Source: Nitrososphaeraceae archaeon (GTDB lineage: Archaea > Thermoproteota > Nitrososphaeria > Nitrososphaerales > Nitrososphaeraceae). Taken from it: a stretch of DNA of 43,541 nucleotides. Every line of letters begins with the position of its first letter. Position 1 is the stretch's first letter. A program made the position numbers and the translations under genes. The stretch spans positions 1 through 43,541 of the forward strand of contig WHTU01000024.1 of NCBI GenBank assembly GCA_009377575.1, written 5' to 3'. Shown here piece after piece: positions 1 through 8,854 of this stretch. Below the pieces are notes generated by a model. It was not told where the DNA came from, made no database searches, and was given only the letters and a program-made list of their open reading frames with translations.

Positions 1-105
1 CACGACGAGAGGATTGCGACGCATTCCAATAGTATGATAATCTCGGATACATTTTACTGGCGTGTATGTCAAGATTGGGTCCCAAACAGGTTCAGTTATG
101 AATGA
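1..105 (+). CDS. possible C-terminal end of an upstream gene (partial)
   Basis: A reading frame is open from the first base of the window to a TGA at 103-105, giving 34 residues that end in WVPNRFSYE. The residue mix is protein-like, rich in aromatics. No domain can be recognised in so short a piece and the 5' part lies outside the window. It may be chance; low confidence. Confidence 0.25.
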   Translation, partial: HDERIATHSNSMIISDTFYWRVCQDWVPNRFSYE

Positions 106-498
106 TAGGTAATTCGCCGCTGAAGGGTTCCTAGTCTTTCTGCCTATCTATCTCAGGCTAAAACCTTGTCTAAGAAGGTGCTATCCCTATCCCCTAATAC
201 TTTGATCATTAGAAATTCCAATCAATTCACACAAATACGAAACAGAATCAGCAAAAGGTGTCATCACCCTCTTGATCTCAGACATCTAGTCCCTTACAAC
301 TAATATTCAAGTTTTTTTGGAATTAGAGAGTCTTTCTTAAAGAATTCTCAATAATATAAAAATAAAATTCTCAAGGTTATTCAGTTATCCCACCGTCACT
401 TCTACTTTTTGATCGTTAAGTTCGGGAAGCCTCTGGCCAACGAGAACAAATTACCGCAATCATTATAAGATCTGAACAATACGAAGAAATTTGTTAAC
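106..498. other. non-coding stretch upstream of the PQQ dehydrogenase
   Basis: No credible gene on either strand. The AT-rich run around 350-368 could hold a TATA box, but it lies about 130 bases before the TTG start of the next gene, so a leader or a second promoter would be needed. Nothing else stands out. Confidence 0.5.
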
Positions 499-2190
499 TT
501 GATCCATAAAAGTAATAGTTCAAGAGGGAGCGAACTGTCCTTGGTCCTTCTAACTGTAACTGCATTTTGTCTCGCAATTTTGTTCTCATTTTCAGCCTTA
601 CAAGATTCTAACATTCTTTCAAAATCACACTCATTTTCATTGCAGCCTGCATTTGTTTTTGCTCAGTCTTCGGATGACCCTGTACTAAGATATTCAGATG
701 ATGTCAGTAATCCTGTATTTAATCAGCCTGGTTTTACTACCGAAGTAGTAGCTGATGGACTATCCCTGCCCACTACTATGGCCTTCCTATCACAAAATGA
801 CATCCTAGTTCTAGAAAAAGATAAGGGGACAGTCATGCGGGTTATAGGTGGGGAAGTACAACCTCAACCCTTGTTGGATGTCAGTGTGGCAACAGAAGTA
901 GAAAGATGCATGTGCGGAATTGCCATTTCTCAAAATAATCAAACAGGGAAAACGTACGTGTTTCTGTACTATACTGAAGCTCAAGGTGAGGATGGGGGGG
1001 CTCCAATAGGAAATAGGCTATATAGGTACGAACTTGAGGGTGGTCAATCTGGAAGTGCGACCGGCGTCGCTGGTTTTGATTCAGAATCTACGGCCCCAAA
1101 TAGTACGTCTTCAGCAGCAGCCAAACTGGTTAATCCTAAGCTATTACTAGATCTGCCTGTTGTACCTGGTCCTCGACACAACGGAGGCGCAATCACCATT
1201 GGACCAGACAATAACTTGTACATACCAATTGGCGATACAGACAAGGTTACAGGGGGAACGACAGAATCACAAAATAATGATGAACTTCCTGCGGATGGGT
1301 CAGGAGGGATATTGCGAGTCACTCAAGACGGTGAGCCAGTGATAAACCCAAGCACTGGAAGTTATATCCTCGGGGACGACTATCCTCTCAACCTGTACTA
1401 TGCGTACGGCATACGCAATAGCTTCGGAATTGATTTTGATCCTGTTACAGGCAATCTTTGGGACTCAGAGAATGGTCCAGGATACGGTGATGAGATAAAC
1501 CTCATAGAGCCTGGCTTTAATAGCGGGTGGAACCAAATAATGGGAGTATGGGAACGCGGAGGAGGAGACCCCAGGGAAGGTGGGAGCATTATTGCTTCGA
1601 CTCAACCTGAGGGACTCATTGATTTCGATGGTAAAGGACAATATCATCCTCCAAAGCTAGCATTTCTCTATACGATTGGTCCGACTGCAATCAAATTCCT
1701 AGATTCAACCAAATATGGTGCTGGTTATCAGAATGATCTATTTCTCGGAGATATACATGCCGGGCAGATATATCATTTTAATCTTGACCAGGACAGGACA
1801 GAACTCTTACTTCCTGAACCTCTAAACGACAAGATAGCTGATACAGACAGCGAAACTGCTTCCGAGGCAATAATTTTCGCAACTGGCTTTGCGGGTATAT
1901 CAGATATCGAAGTTAGTCCGTATGATGGATATATGTATGTGGTGTCCTTAGGACAGGGTAAGGTCTTCAAGGTACTACCGACTGCAGACTTGGATATGTC
2001 TGCATCGGCAGGTTCTGTTCCGACTCCTCCTCCTACCCCTCCTGTCACTACTTTACCTCCTGTAGCTGACGAGGCCGAAGAAGATGATGATGGAGATATC
2101 AATGAACCATCTTCAGAAGACGGATCTACTGGTGATGGAGATGGCAGCGATGACGAGAATGGCGGAAGTAGTAATTCGGATGATGATTAA
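499..2190 (+). CDS. exported PQQ-dependent sugar dehydrogenase-like protein (soluble glucose/sorbosone dehydrogenase fold)
   Basis: A 563-residue beta-propeller protein of the glucose/sorbosone dehydrogenase family, whose members oxidise sugars outside the cell with PQQ as cofactor. A hydrophobic segment at about residues 14-34 and a following FAQ site indicate a signal peptide. The propeller shows the family motif GPRHNGG, followed by GPDNNLYIPIGD, where the His is the expected catalytic base. The later segments AYGIRNSFGIDFDP, SENGPGYGDEIN and GFNSGWNQI are also typical. After about residue 505 come a Pro/Thr linker and a roughly 45-residue Asp/Glu/Ser-rich tail with no closing membrane helix. 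The start is TTG at 499, chosen because it gives a proper N-region before the hydrophobic core. Family assignment is firm. The substrate, and whether this archaeon makes PQQ, are unknown. Confidence 0.88.
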   Translation: MIHKSNSSRGSELSLVLLTVTAFCLAILFSFSALQDSNILSKSHSFSLQPAFVFAQSSDDPVLRYSDDVSNPVFNQPGFTTEVVADGLSLPTTMAFLSQNDILVLEKDKGTVMRVIGGEVQPQPLLDVSVATEVERCMCGIAISQNNQTGKTYVFLYYTEAQGEDGGAPIGNRLYRYELEGGQSGSATGVAGFDSESTAPNSTSSAAAKLVNPKLLLDLPVVPGPRHNGGAITIGPDNNLYIPIGDTDKVTGGTTESQNNDELPADGSGGILRVTQDGEPVINPSTGSYILGDDYPLNLYYAYGIRNSFGIDFDPVTGNLWDSENGPGYGDEINLIEPGFNSGWNQIMGVWERGGGDPREGGSIIASTQPEGLIDFDGKGQYHPPKLAFLYTIGPTAIKFLDSTKYGAGYQNDLFLGDIHAGQIYHFNLDQDRTELLLPEPLNDKIADTDSETASEAIIFATGFAGISDIEVSPYDGYMYVVSLGQGKVFKVLPTADLDMSASAGSVPTPPPTPPVTTLPPVADEAEEDDDGDINEPSSEDGSTGDGDGSDDENGGSSNSDDD

Positions 2191-2950
2191 GACGAGTAAG
2201 ATGAAGACCGATGAATAAAATGAACGAGAAATGTCAAATATTATGTCTGAAAGCTGGTTAACGGCATAGTTCCATTAGGTAGAACAAAACAGATCGTTCC
2301 CCTGCCACCGTGGTTGCCTTTGTTATTGTTGAAGTAGGATTGTCTCGACGCGGGAACAAATGACTGGACGACCGCTGGATTGTTCGCCAATAAGGGGTAC
2401 AAGTAGGCGCCAGTCTTCCGTTACTACATGGAACTGATAGCGAGTCTCGACTCCGCTCAATTCTGTGTTTACGTGAGGTGCTGAAATGAGGGTGAAGGGA
2501 GATGTGTGAAAAATCGATTACATTCTCAACCATCCCGGCACAGATGTGCTGGTGCTAATTTCTGCTTAGGCCATCAAGGAAATCGCGTCCAGCAGAGGTG
2601 GAGGGTGAAGAGGCCAAAAGAGAGAAATCCTTTGCCATTCTTGGGATTTATGATGCGCATTTTGTAATATTCGACTGAAGCCAGATATTGGAATATTGGA
2701 ATCAGCCTATTCTAGCTCTTCTTGGCATTTATTTTTGAAAGTAACTGGAGACGAGAACGGTCTCAAAAGAAATCAAAAAATGATATAAACTCCCATCAAA
2801 AACAGCAGCGCACATATCAATAAAATATCGAAATCCTGCAGCTGCAAATCTGGCAGCGTATGATCGCAAACCCTGAAGTGTCTACTTCCACCAAGAAAAT
2901 AAGAAGAACTTCCGCAGAAAGTTTTTATTAATCACGTTCATGCTATTGAT
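2191..2950. other. intergenic region, no clear gene
   Basis: About 760 bases without a convincing gene. One plus-strand frame around 2337-2485 reads protein-like (DAGTNDWTTAGLFANKGYK, then a TAG, then APVFRYYMELIASLDSAQF), which may be a decayed fragment of unknown origin. The ORFs on the minus strand look random. An AT-rich stretch near 2922-2932 could hold the promoter of the next gene. Confidence 0.4.
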
Positions 2951-3694
2951 ATGATTAAGATACATTACTTCATTATAGTTCTGTTTATTGGTACATTGAT
3001 TTCATTTTTAACATATCCCATCTCTAGTGTACTATCGGTTAGTCCATTAATTATGGATGAAGCTAATGCACAACCAGAAGGCGGATCATTAAATCCTGAA
3101 AGTCAGGATCGGGAATCACCGGATCAACAGATACGCGAAGTAGGCGCAACTTCTGCCCAATGTCCACCAAATCAACATAACATAGGATCGACTAGCGAAT
3201 GTGAATGGGATAACTGTGGATTGTCAACACCTCCAATGTATCGAAATACTCAGAGTGGAAGGTGCGTGTCCGACTGCAGTTTAGTCGGCCAATTCTGGGT
3301 AGAGCAAGGCAATATTTGTGTGACTAATGAGGCAGCCAATGCAACTTCAACCCAAAGCCCACCGTCAGGTGGCCCTATTCCAAGCCAGGGTGAGGGTAGG
3401 GAAAATGGAACAACTCAAACTAGAACTATTAGTGAGCTTTCTTCAGAAAACGCTACAAGGAGCAACTTAACCTCCAACCTATCTTCCGCACCTTCAACTA
3501 CCACGGAAACAATCGCCAGTCTAGCCGGTGAACCCGCATTACCCTACGCTTGTTTCTCAAATACGTTTACATGTTATTGCGACGGAACCGAAGATTGTAA
3601 GCAGCTGACTTCTTCAGGTGAATGTAGGGCAGAAGTTACAACGGTCGAGGGGAAGCCAGGATTGGGTGAATGTGATTGGAGTACAAAGTCTTGA
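2951..3694 (+). CDS. exported cysteine-rich protein of unknown function
   Basis: A 247-residue protein with an N-terminal signal sequence (hydrophobic core at about residues 4-22) and a likely cleavage region near EANAQP. The mature part has two Cys-rich modules. The first, at about residues 70-128, has six cysteines. The last 45 residues hold another six, beginning with ACFSNTFTCYCDG. Between them is a Ser/Thr/Asn-rich linker with many N-x-S/T sites. Twelve even-numbered cysteines outside the cell suggest disulfide-stabilised small domains. I do not recognise the family. The gene stands alone between non-coding stretches. Confidence 0.75.
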   Translation: MIKIHYFIIVLFIGTLISFLTYPISSVLSVSPLIMDEANAQPEGGSLNPESQDRESPDQQIREVGATSAQCPPNQHNIGSTSECEWDNCGLSTPPMYRNTQSGRCVSDCSLVGQFWVEQGNICVTNEAANATSTQSPPSGGPIPSQGEGRENGTTQTRTISELSSENATRSNLTSNLSSAPSTTTETIASLAGEPALPYACFSNTFTCYCDGTEDCKQLTSSGECRAEVTTVEGKPGLGECDWSTKS

Positions 3695-4182
3695 CTAGTA
3701 ATTCAAAGCAGTGCAACTTGCGATAGATTCTTCGCATTCGTCGAGCCAGTTCTGATCTGTGGACGCAGAAACACCTATACAATTTTTGTTGAGTCGCGGA
3801 CATTTCTTTATCGACTATTTCATACTTTTCATTTATCTCAAATGAATGTGGATGATAACACACACAGGCCAATCACCAAAGCAGACGTTCCTTACCGGTA
3901 AATACGTTGATGATAAGATAAAATTGAAGAGAATGCCACTCATAACTGACTCAATATTCAGCCCCGCACTCCCCATAATAGTTACGTTGAGATACTTGAT
4001 AAAACACACTATCATGAGTATATTACTGAAATTGTTGTGATATAATTTGGTGTACACGTACAACTTTCATTAATTCTAGTGGTAGCGTCAATGTGTTTAT
4101 TTGGTAAGAGATTGATCGCAGGCCATTACGAGATACATATTTCATATATGAGCTGCAATCTACACTGAAATGAAAGAACATA
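3695..4182. other. intergenic region, nothing recognised
   Basis: About 490 bases between two same-strand genes. Short ORFs occur in several frames on both strands but none has domain-like or signal-like character, and they overlap each other. No repeat or strong hairpin was seen. Confidence 0.5.
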
Positions 4183-5157
4183 ATGCCCGACTTAGACTCT
4201 ATTGACAAAGGCATCTTGATGATTCTGAACAAAAATAGCCGCTCTACCGGAGTCCAGATATCAAAGGCACTGTCAAAGATGCGAATATCATTAACCGACC
4301 GAGCAGTGTTACAGCGAATTGCTAGACTAGAGGAAAAGAGAATTATACAAGCTTACACAATTACTCTAAATCCCTCTATCATAACAGAAAAGTCGTCGAA
4401 TGTTGTGCTCCTAAAGTTCTGTCCCTCAGCTGATTCAGTTCTAATCGAGAAACTAGATACTTATCTTTTGATGTCATCGTTCTGTCTCTTAGCTGCAAGA
4501 ATCGATGGAGCAGAGTTTGATTACATTTATCTTTTAGTCTTTGACACACAAAAACAATTTGATCTGATGCTCAGTGTCATCTTGACAGCATTTCAGGGCT
4601 TGATATCTGGGTACGAGATCCATCAATCAAAGATAATAAAGCAGATCCCTTACAGGTTCTCTTTCGACTCTTGCCCAAAAAAGCGTAATTTAATGGCACT
4701 AAAAATTTCATTAGCACTTAATCAAAATGGCAATACTAGGGAAAAATTACGCCAATTTACGGACGACATACGTAAGTGTTTTGAAGCAAAATGCGTTTGC
4801 CTATGGCTTGTTGACAAGAAAACGGATGAACTAGTCATGACTAACGCTTATGGAAATTATAAGAATATTCCACCAGAATACGCCGAAATCTCATATAGTT
4901 CAATTAATATAGGATCGATTCTACTGACGAAGAAACCAGTACTCGCAAATGATTAGGTGAATGATTTTAAGGGTATAAATGTAGATTGGCTGACGGAAGA
5001 GAATGTACGATCTTATGCCGGCTACCCCTTGCTAGGTAAGGATCGGTCTATGGGGGTTCTTGAAATATTTAATGATAAGGCTTTTTCCCCACGTGATTTT
5101 GAATTGGCTCAGTTGCTCTCTGCAGAACTTTCCGGTGAAATCAGCAAACTGTACTAG
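4183..5157 (+). pseudogene. Lrp/AsnC-type HTH plus GAF-domain regulator, interrupted by an in-frame TAG
   Basis: One 324-codon reading frame is split by a TAG at 4954-4956, followed at once by GTG at 4957 in the same frame. Residues 1-60 form an Lrp/AsnC-like helix-turn-helix (LDSIDKGILMILNKNSRS, then VLQRIARLEEKRII). Residues 60-165 resemble the paired effector half of such regulators. From about residue 170 a GAF sensor domain follows. It reads KPVLAND up to the stop and then VNDFKG, RSYAGYPL and GVLEIFN after it, which is the normal order of a GAF core. The stop replaces one residue in a conserved stretch, so this looks like a nonsense mutation in a formerly intact sensor-regulator. The 257-residue product would have the DNA-binding half with a truncated GAF. 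A readthrough product or a sequencing error is the alternative. Confidence 0.8.
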
Positions 5158-5375
5158 ATACTATTTGCTAATGCCACCAACAAACCATATTGGTTGTTTG
5201 ATAGAAGTGCTGTCAAAATTATACCAGTGTTGTCATCGTAGCCCTTTAGTTATCAGATTAGAAGCAAACTACATTCGTTTGTATTCAAGAATTTTACTAG
5301 AATGTTTTGGGGCAACAATATTTACAAGAGCGATGAGGACATACTACTTTTATATGGTGTAGTTCCAGAAACGCT

Positions 5376-5435
5376 CTTTTCTGTTTCAGAAATATGCGCT
5401 CCAACAGGATAGCATACTTTCTGTTTCAGAAATAT
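5376..5435. repeat. two copies of a palindromic repeat (first full, second partial)
   Basis: The unit CTTTTCTGTTTCAGAAATAT continues with GCGCTCCAA at 5376-5404. A shorter copy sits at 5417-5435 and then diverges. The core is an inverted repeat, TTTCTG-TTT-CAGAAA. A weaker copy (TTTCTGTTCCAGAATTATGA) lies near 5600. All are in non-coding DNA. Confidence 0.8.
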
Positions 5436-6075
5436 CCGGTTAAGCAGCGACTTGAATCGGCCGCGGATTTAAGATAAAATATTGGAATTTATTTCCTATT
5501 CTATGACATTCTCTGTACTCTATTCTTCTCTTTTATTATGTGTGGAAATGAAGTCTCTGCTTTTTTGTCCTAAATCTATGGATACGGTGAGACCGAAACA
5601 TTTCTGTTCCAGAATTATGACGTCTAACAGCGAACTTTACTTGATTCGGCATAAGAGATAGATTATCTCAATACGATAGTACCTCAATATTCGGTTGAAT
5701 CCCACTTATTTCAAATGTGTTTATCCAACAATTCTAGATTTTATATCAAGTTAGTGTCGGGTCGATCAGTAAATGATGATCATTAAGAAAACTTTAATTA
5801 AGTTTATTTCTAAATGTTTAAAAATAAATCACATTCATTCGATCACAATGCTAGTTCCACCTTCGGTTCAGTGTACCACTTCTCTGGGAGCAAGATTACA
5901 GGCCACTTCCGCGATGTCGACATAAGTATTAGATACGTAGCAGAATGCCCGACCAGAATATTTCATGATTTTGCGAAGGCTCTTAAGGTTGAAATAAAGA
6001 TGAGTAATAAACAGATTGGATGAAATAAGATATAAAGGAACTATAGCCAAAAACGTCAGCAGCCCTTTAAGCGTA

Positions 6076-6147
6076 CTTTTCTGTTTCAGAAATATGCGCT
6101 CCAATGACGGGCTTTTCTGTTTCAGAAATATGCGCTCCAATGACGGG
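6076..6147. repeat. 36-bp palindromic unit in perfect tandem duplicate
   Basis: Two identical 36-base units abut at 6076-6111 and 6112-6147. Each starts with the palindrome CTTTTCTGTTTCAGAAATAT seen at 5376, continues GCGCTCCAA and ends in TGACGGG. There is no spacer between units, so this is not a CRISPR array. They may be operator sites, a small mobile repeat or a tandem-duplicated hairpin. Confidence 0.85.
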
Positions 6148-6648
6148 CTTTTTGTCATTTTACTGGCAGGGAATCGGTAAAGCACTGACAGTCCTTAACT
6201 TTTTCCAACACAGAATTACGAAATTATGACAAGAAAGAAGTTCAAGAATAATGTGCAGCTTCGACTATCCCTACCTTAATTTCTAGCATATTACATATCA
6301 AATGACCGGGGAATATTTCATGAGGAAGTTAGTGTAAGACGTCCGCAATAGAAATCAAACCCTTGACCACCATATGCAACATTTTTTATGCAATCCAATT
6401 TGTATAATTTGCACTAGGGTTCATGTGAGCATATTGCTATTCCATCTGGATCTTTGAATCAATCTGATACTATTTTTGGGTTTTGATACAACCAGTTTCT
6501 CTTGTTACAATGTTCTGACAGTATCATCTGGTTCCTGGCAGATGATATGAAGTAACATAATGTTAGGTGTGATTAATAATTTTGGATAGCTTTCGTTAGA
6601 TCAATCACCTTAACATAGGTTTAGATGTATCCCTCATGAATTTATCTG

Positions 6649-8325
6649 ATGCCCATTAAGGGTGCTGAACTAGTAATTAGATGCCTTGAAGCTGAAGGTG
6701 TCGAGTTCATTTTTGGTTTGCCGGGCGAAGAAACAGCTGACCTAATGATTTCTATGCTAGATTCTACTATTAAATTTATTTTGACACGGCATGAACAATC
6801 GGCTGCTTTTATGGCAGACGTATACGGAAGGCTAACAGGTAAAGTTGGCGTATGTCTTGCCACGCTGGGTCCAGGAGCTACTAATCTGACGACCGGAATA
6901 GCTAGTGCTAATATGGATAGATCCAGAGTATTGGCAATTACCGGACAGATTGATTCCAATATGCTACACAAGGAATCTCATCAAAACATGGATGTAATTA
7001 CTATGTTCAAGCCAATAACAAAATGGAATCAATCAATTCGGAATGGAGACAATATTCCAGAAATCGTTCGTAGAGCATTCAAAATTGCAAATGAGGAGAA
7101 GGCTGGCGCTACGCATATCGAATTACCCCAGGATGTGGCAAAGCAGCAATCGAATATAATGCCTATTCAGAGGCAGGGAGACGTTCCACGCTCATATCCC
7201 AATAAATTTGTCATCGACAAGGCAGTTAAATTAATTGTTAATTCTAGAAAAAGATTAATTCTTGTTGGTAACGGCTGCGTTAGAGGCAATGCGAGTATCC
7301 CTATAAGAAGGTTCGTTGAGAAGACAGGTATATGCTCTGTTAATACGTTTATGGCAAAAGGTGTGATTTCTGATAAATGGGAGAGACATCTTAGAACTAT
7401 TGGGATTAAGAATGCAGATCATGCATTAATAGCAATGAAAGACGCTGACTTAGTGATTGCAATAGGTTACGACCTGGTCGAATATAACCCAAAATTCTGG
7501 AATGGTGATTTCTCTAAGAAAATCATTCATATCGATTTCACGCCTGCAGAGGTGGATACGTACTATTGTCCTAGTGTCGAGATTGCAGCTGACATAGAAT
7601 TAACAATTAACGCAATCCTAACTCAGTTACATGGAAGTAAAGCGGTTGATACTAGTTCTTCGAATTGCTTTTTGGAAATGAAGATGTCAAAAGATTATAA
7701 GAGGATCAAAAAGGAAATTATTGAACGGGCGTACAGGTATAAGGAGGATTCTGATTATCCAATAAAGCCTGAAAGGTTGATCGCTGATGTTAGAAAATTA
7801 ATTGATAGCCATGATATCCTTATTTCTGATGTAGGGGCTCACAAACTCTGGATAGCAAAAATCTATGAGACTTTTCATCCAAATACCTGTTTAATATCAA
7901 ATGGATTTGCTTCCATGGGTTTCGCTCTCCCTGGTGCCATTGCAGCCCAGCTTGCTTTTCCACATAGGAAGATTGTCGTCATGTGCGGTGACGGAGGATT
8001 TCTTATGAATGTCCAAGAGCTTGAAACAGCTGTCCGGCTTAGGTTGCCCCTAATCGTAATAATCTGGTGTGATAGGGAATATGGTGTAATTTCTTTAAAG
8101 CAAATTGAAGAATTTGGAAAAAAGGCCTTTACCGAGTTTAATAACCCTGATTTCGTAAAGTTGGCAAAGAGCTTTGGTGCCATTGGTTATGCAGCCAGAT
8201 CCGTGGGAGAATTTTCATACTTTTTTAAAAAAGGTAAAATGTCAAAAAATGTCCCTGTCATTATTTCGGTGGATGTTGATTATTCCAGAAATAGAATATT
8301 ACTTGATGATGATTTTTTAGCATAA
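6649..8325 (+). CDS. ThDP-dependent acetolactate synthase-like large subunit
   Basis: A 558-residue thiamine-diphosphate enzyme with the three domains of the acetohydroxyacid synthase/pyruvate oxidase group. It begins GAELVIRCLEAEGV and FGLPGEE. Glu49 in TRHEQSAAFMADVYGR is the expected cofactor-activating glutamate, and LATLGPGATNLTTGIA is typical. The C-terminal cofactor motif starts GDGGFLMN (G447-D448-G449). At its far end, where most family members have two asparagines before the loop, it reads WCDREYGV, with Cys474 and Asp475 in those places. That variation also occurs in some catabolic-type acetolactate synthases. The best guess is pyruvate condensation to acetolactate, though other 2-keto-acid chemistry is possible. 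No small regulatory subunit is adjacent. A second ThDP gene, now broken, lies downstream. Confidence 0.85.
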   Translation: MPIKGAELVIRCLEAEGVEFIFGLPGEETADLMISMLDSTIKFILTRHEQSAAFMADVYGRLTGKVGVCLATLGPGATNLTTGIASANMDRSRVLAITGQIDSNMLHKESHQNMDVITMFKPITKWNQSIRNGDNIPEIVRRAFKIANEEKAGATHIELPQDVAKQQSNIMPIQRQGDVPRSYPNKFVIDKAVKLIVNSRKRLILVGNGCVRGNASIPIRRFVEKTGICSVNTFMAKGVISDKWERHLRTIGIKNADHALIAMKDADLVIAIGYDLVEYNPKFWNGDFSKKIIHIDFTPAEVDTYYCPSVEIAADIELTINAILTQLHGSKAVDTSSSNCFLEMKMSKDYKRIKKEIIERAYRYKEDSDYPIKPERLIADVRKLIDSHDILISDVGAHKLWIAKIYETFHPNTCLISNGFASMGFALPGAIAAQLAFPHRKIVVMCGDGGFLMNVQELETAVRLRLPLIVIIWCDREYGVISLKQIEEFGKKAFTEFNNPDFVKLAKSFGAIGYAARSVGEFSYFFKKGKMSKNVPVIISVDVDYSRNRILLDDDFLA

Positions 8326-8642
8326 TCTCACGGAGAGCAAGATTAGTCTTTTAATGCGATCTTTGACGTATTGAGGGATAATATCTGTGGACATAAGCAA
8401 AAATGAGATTGGGAGTTATCTTTTTTTAAACTATTCACAATCCTTAGTATGTCCAGGCAGCTGGCATTTGCGTATGGACCACTTAGTCGATAGTGCCTAT
8501 TATTACAAAGAAAGCCACGACGTATTATTACTTACTAGTAGTTGCGGCGGTAATAACTTGGGCAGTTAGAATGCAGAAGGTCAAATCGAGTGATGAATAC
8601 ATAAACATATGAAAGTTGCACATCTGCTCGGTTACAAGAAAA
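8326..8642. other. intergenic region
   Basis: A 60-residue GTG-started ORF at 8387-8569 (MDISKNEIGSYLFLNYSQ) has no recognisable domain and ends in an unremarkable way; I regard it as unproven. No repeats or hairpins were noted. Confidence 0.4.
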
Positions 8643-8777
8643 ATGCACAATAAAACATATGACCAACGGAAAGAAGTAGTTGAAGAGGCATTAGAGGCGT
8701 TAACAAGTAGATATAATGGGTCAATAAGACTATTTGTTACTAGTTGGAGGGTAACGGAGTTCCATGCTCAAATGTGA
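8643..8777 (+). CDS. possible 44-residue small protein or gene fragment
   Basis: ATG at 8643 opens a 44-residue frame ending at TGA 8775-8777. It begins MHNKTYDQRKEVVEEALEAL and continues TSRYNGSIRLFVTSW. The first half would form an amphipathic helix and the mix looks coding, but no family is recognised. It could be a relic of a larger protein. Confidence 0.3.
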   Translation: MHNKTYDQRKEVVEEALEALTSRYNGSIRLFVTSWRVTEFHAQM

Positions 8778-8816
8778 TTTAATTATACCATAAAACGCGT
8801 CATAGCTCGAAAAAAT

Positions 8817-8827
8817 TTTTTAAATAT
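8817..8827 (+). promoter_or_regulatory. probable TATA box of the keto-acid decarboxylase gene
   Basis: TTTTTAAATAT lies about 30 bases before ATG 8855, at the right distance for a short-leader or leaderless archaeal transcript. Confidence 0.45.
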
Positions 8828-8854
8828 GCGTTCGCGTAATATAGTGAGAATTTA

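Larger units (their letters stand above)
5158..6648. other. 1.5 kb low-coding region with dispersed palindromic repeats
   Basis: No convincing gene. The frame of the GAF regulator stays fairly open after its stop (NATNKPYWLFDRSAVK; WGNNIYKSDEDILLLYG) with two stops, which may be a decayed extension. A 69-residue ORF at 5814-6023 has no recognisable domain. The main content is a family of short repeats at 5376-5435 and 6076-6147, listed separately. Confidence 0.5.

Noticed and set aside
2258-2533. 91-residue minus-strand ORF behind the PQQ dehydrogenase
   Set aside because: Composition rich in Arg/Ser/Thr without secondary-structure pattern; looks random.
4954-4956. TAG as a coded amino acid (pyrrolysine-type recoding)
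   Set aside because: Only one such codon in a GAF core, no recoding genes in the window, and this archaeal class is not known to use it; a nonsense mutation is simpler.
6076-6147. Short repeats taken as a CRISPR array
   Set aside because: The 36-base units abut with no spacers and no cas genes are near; other copies lie hundreds of bases away.
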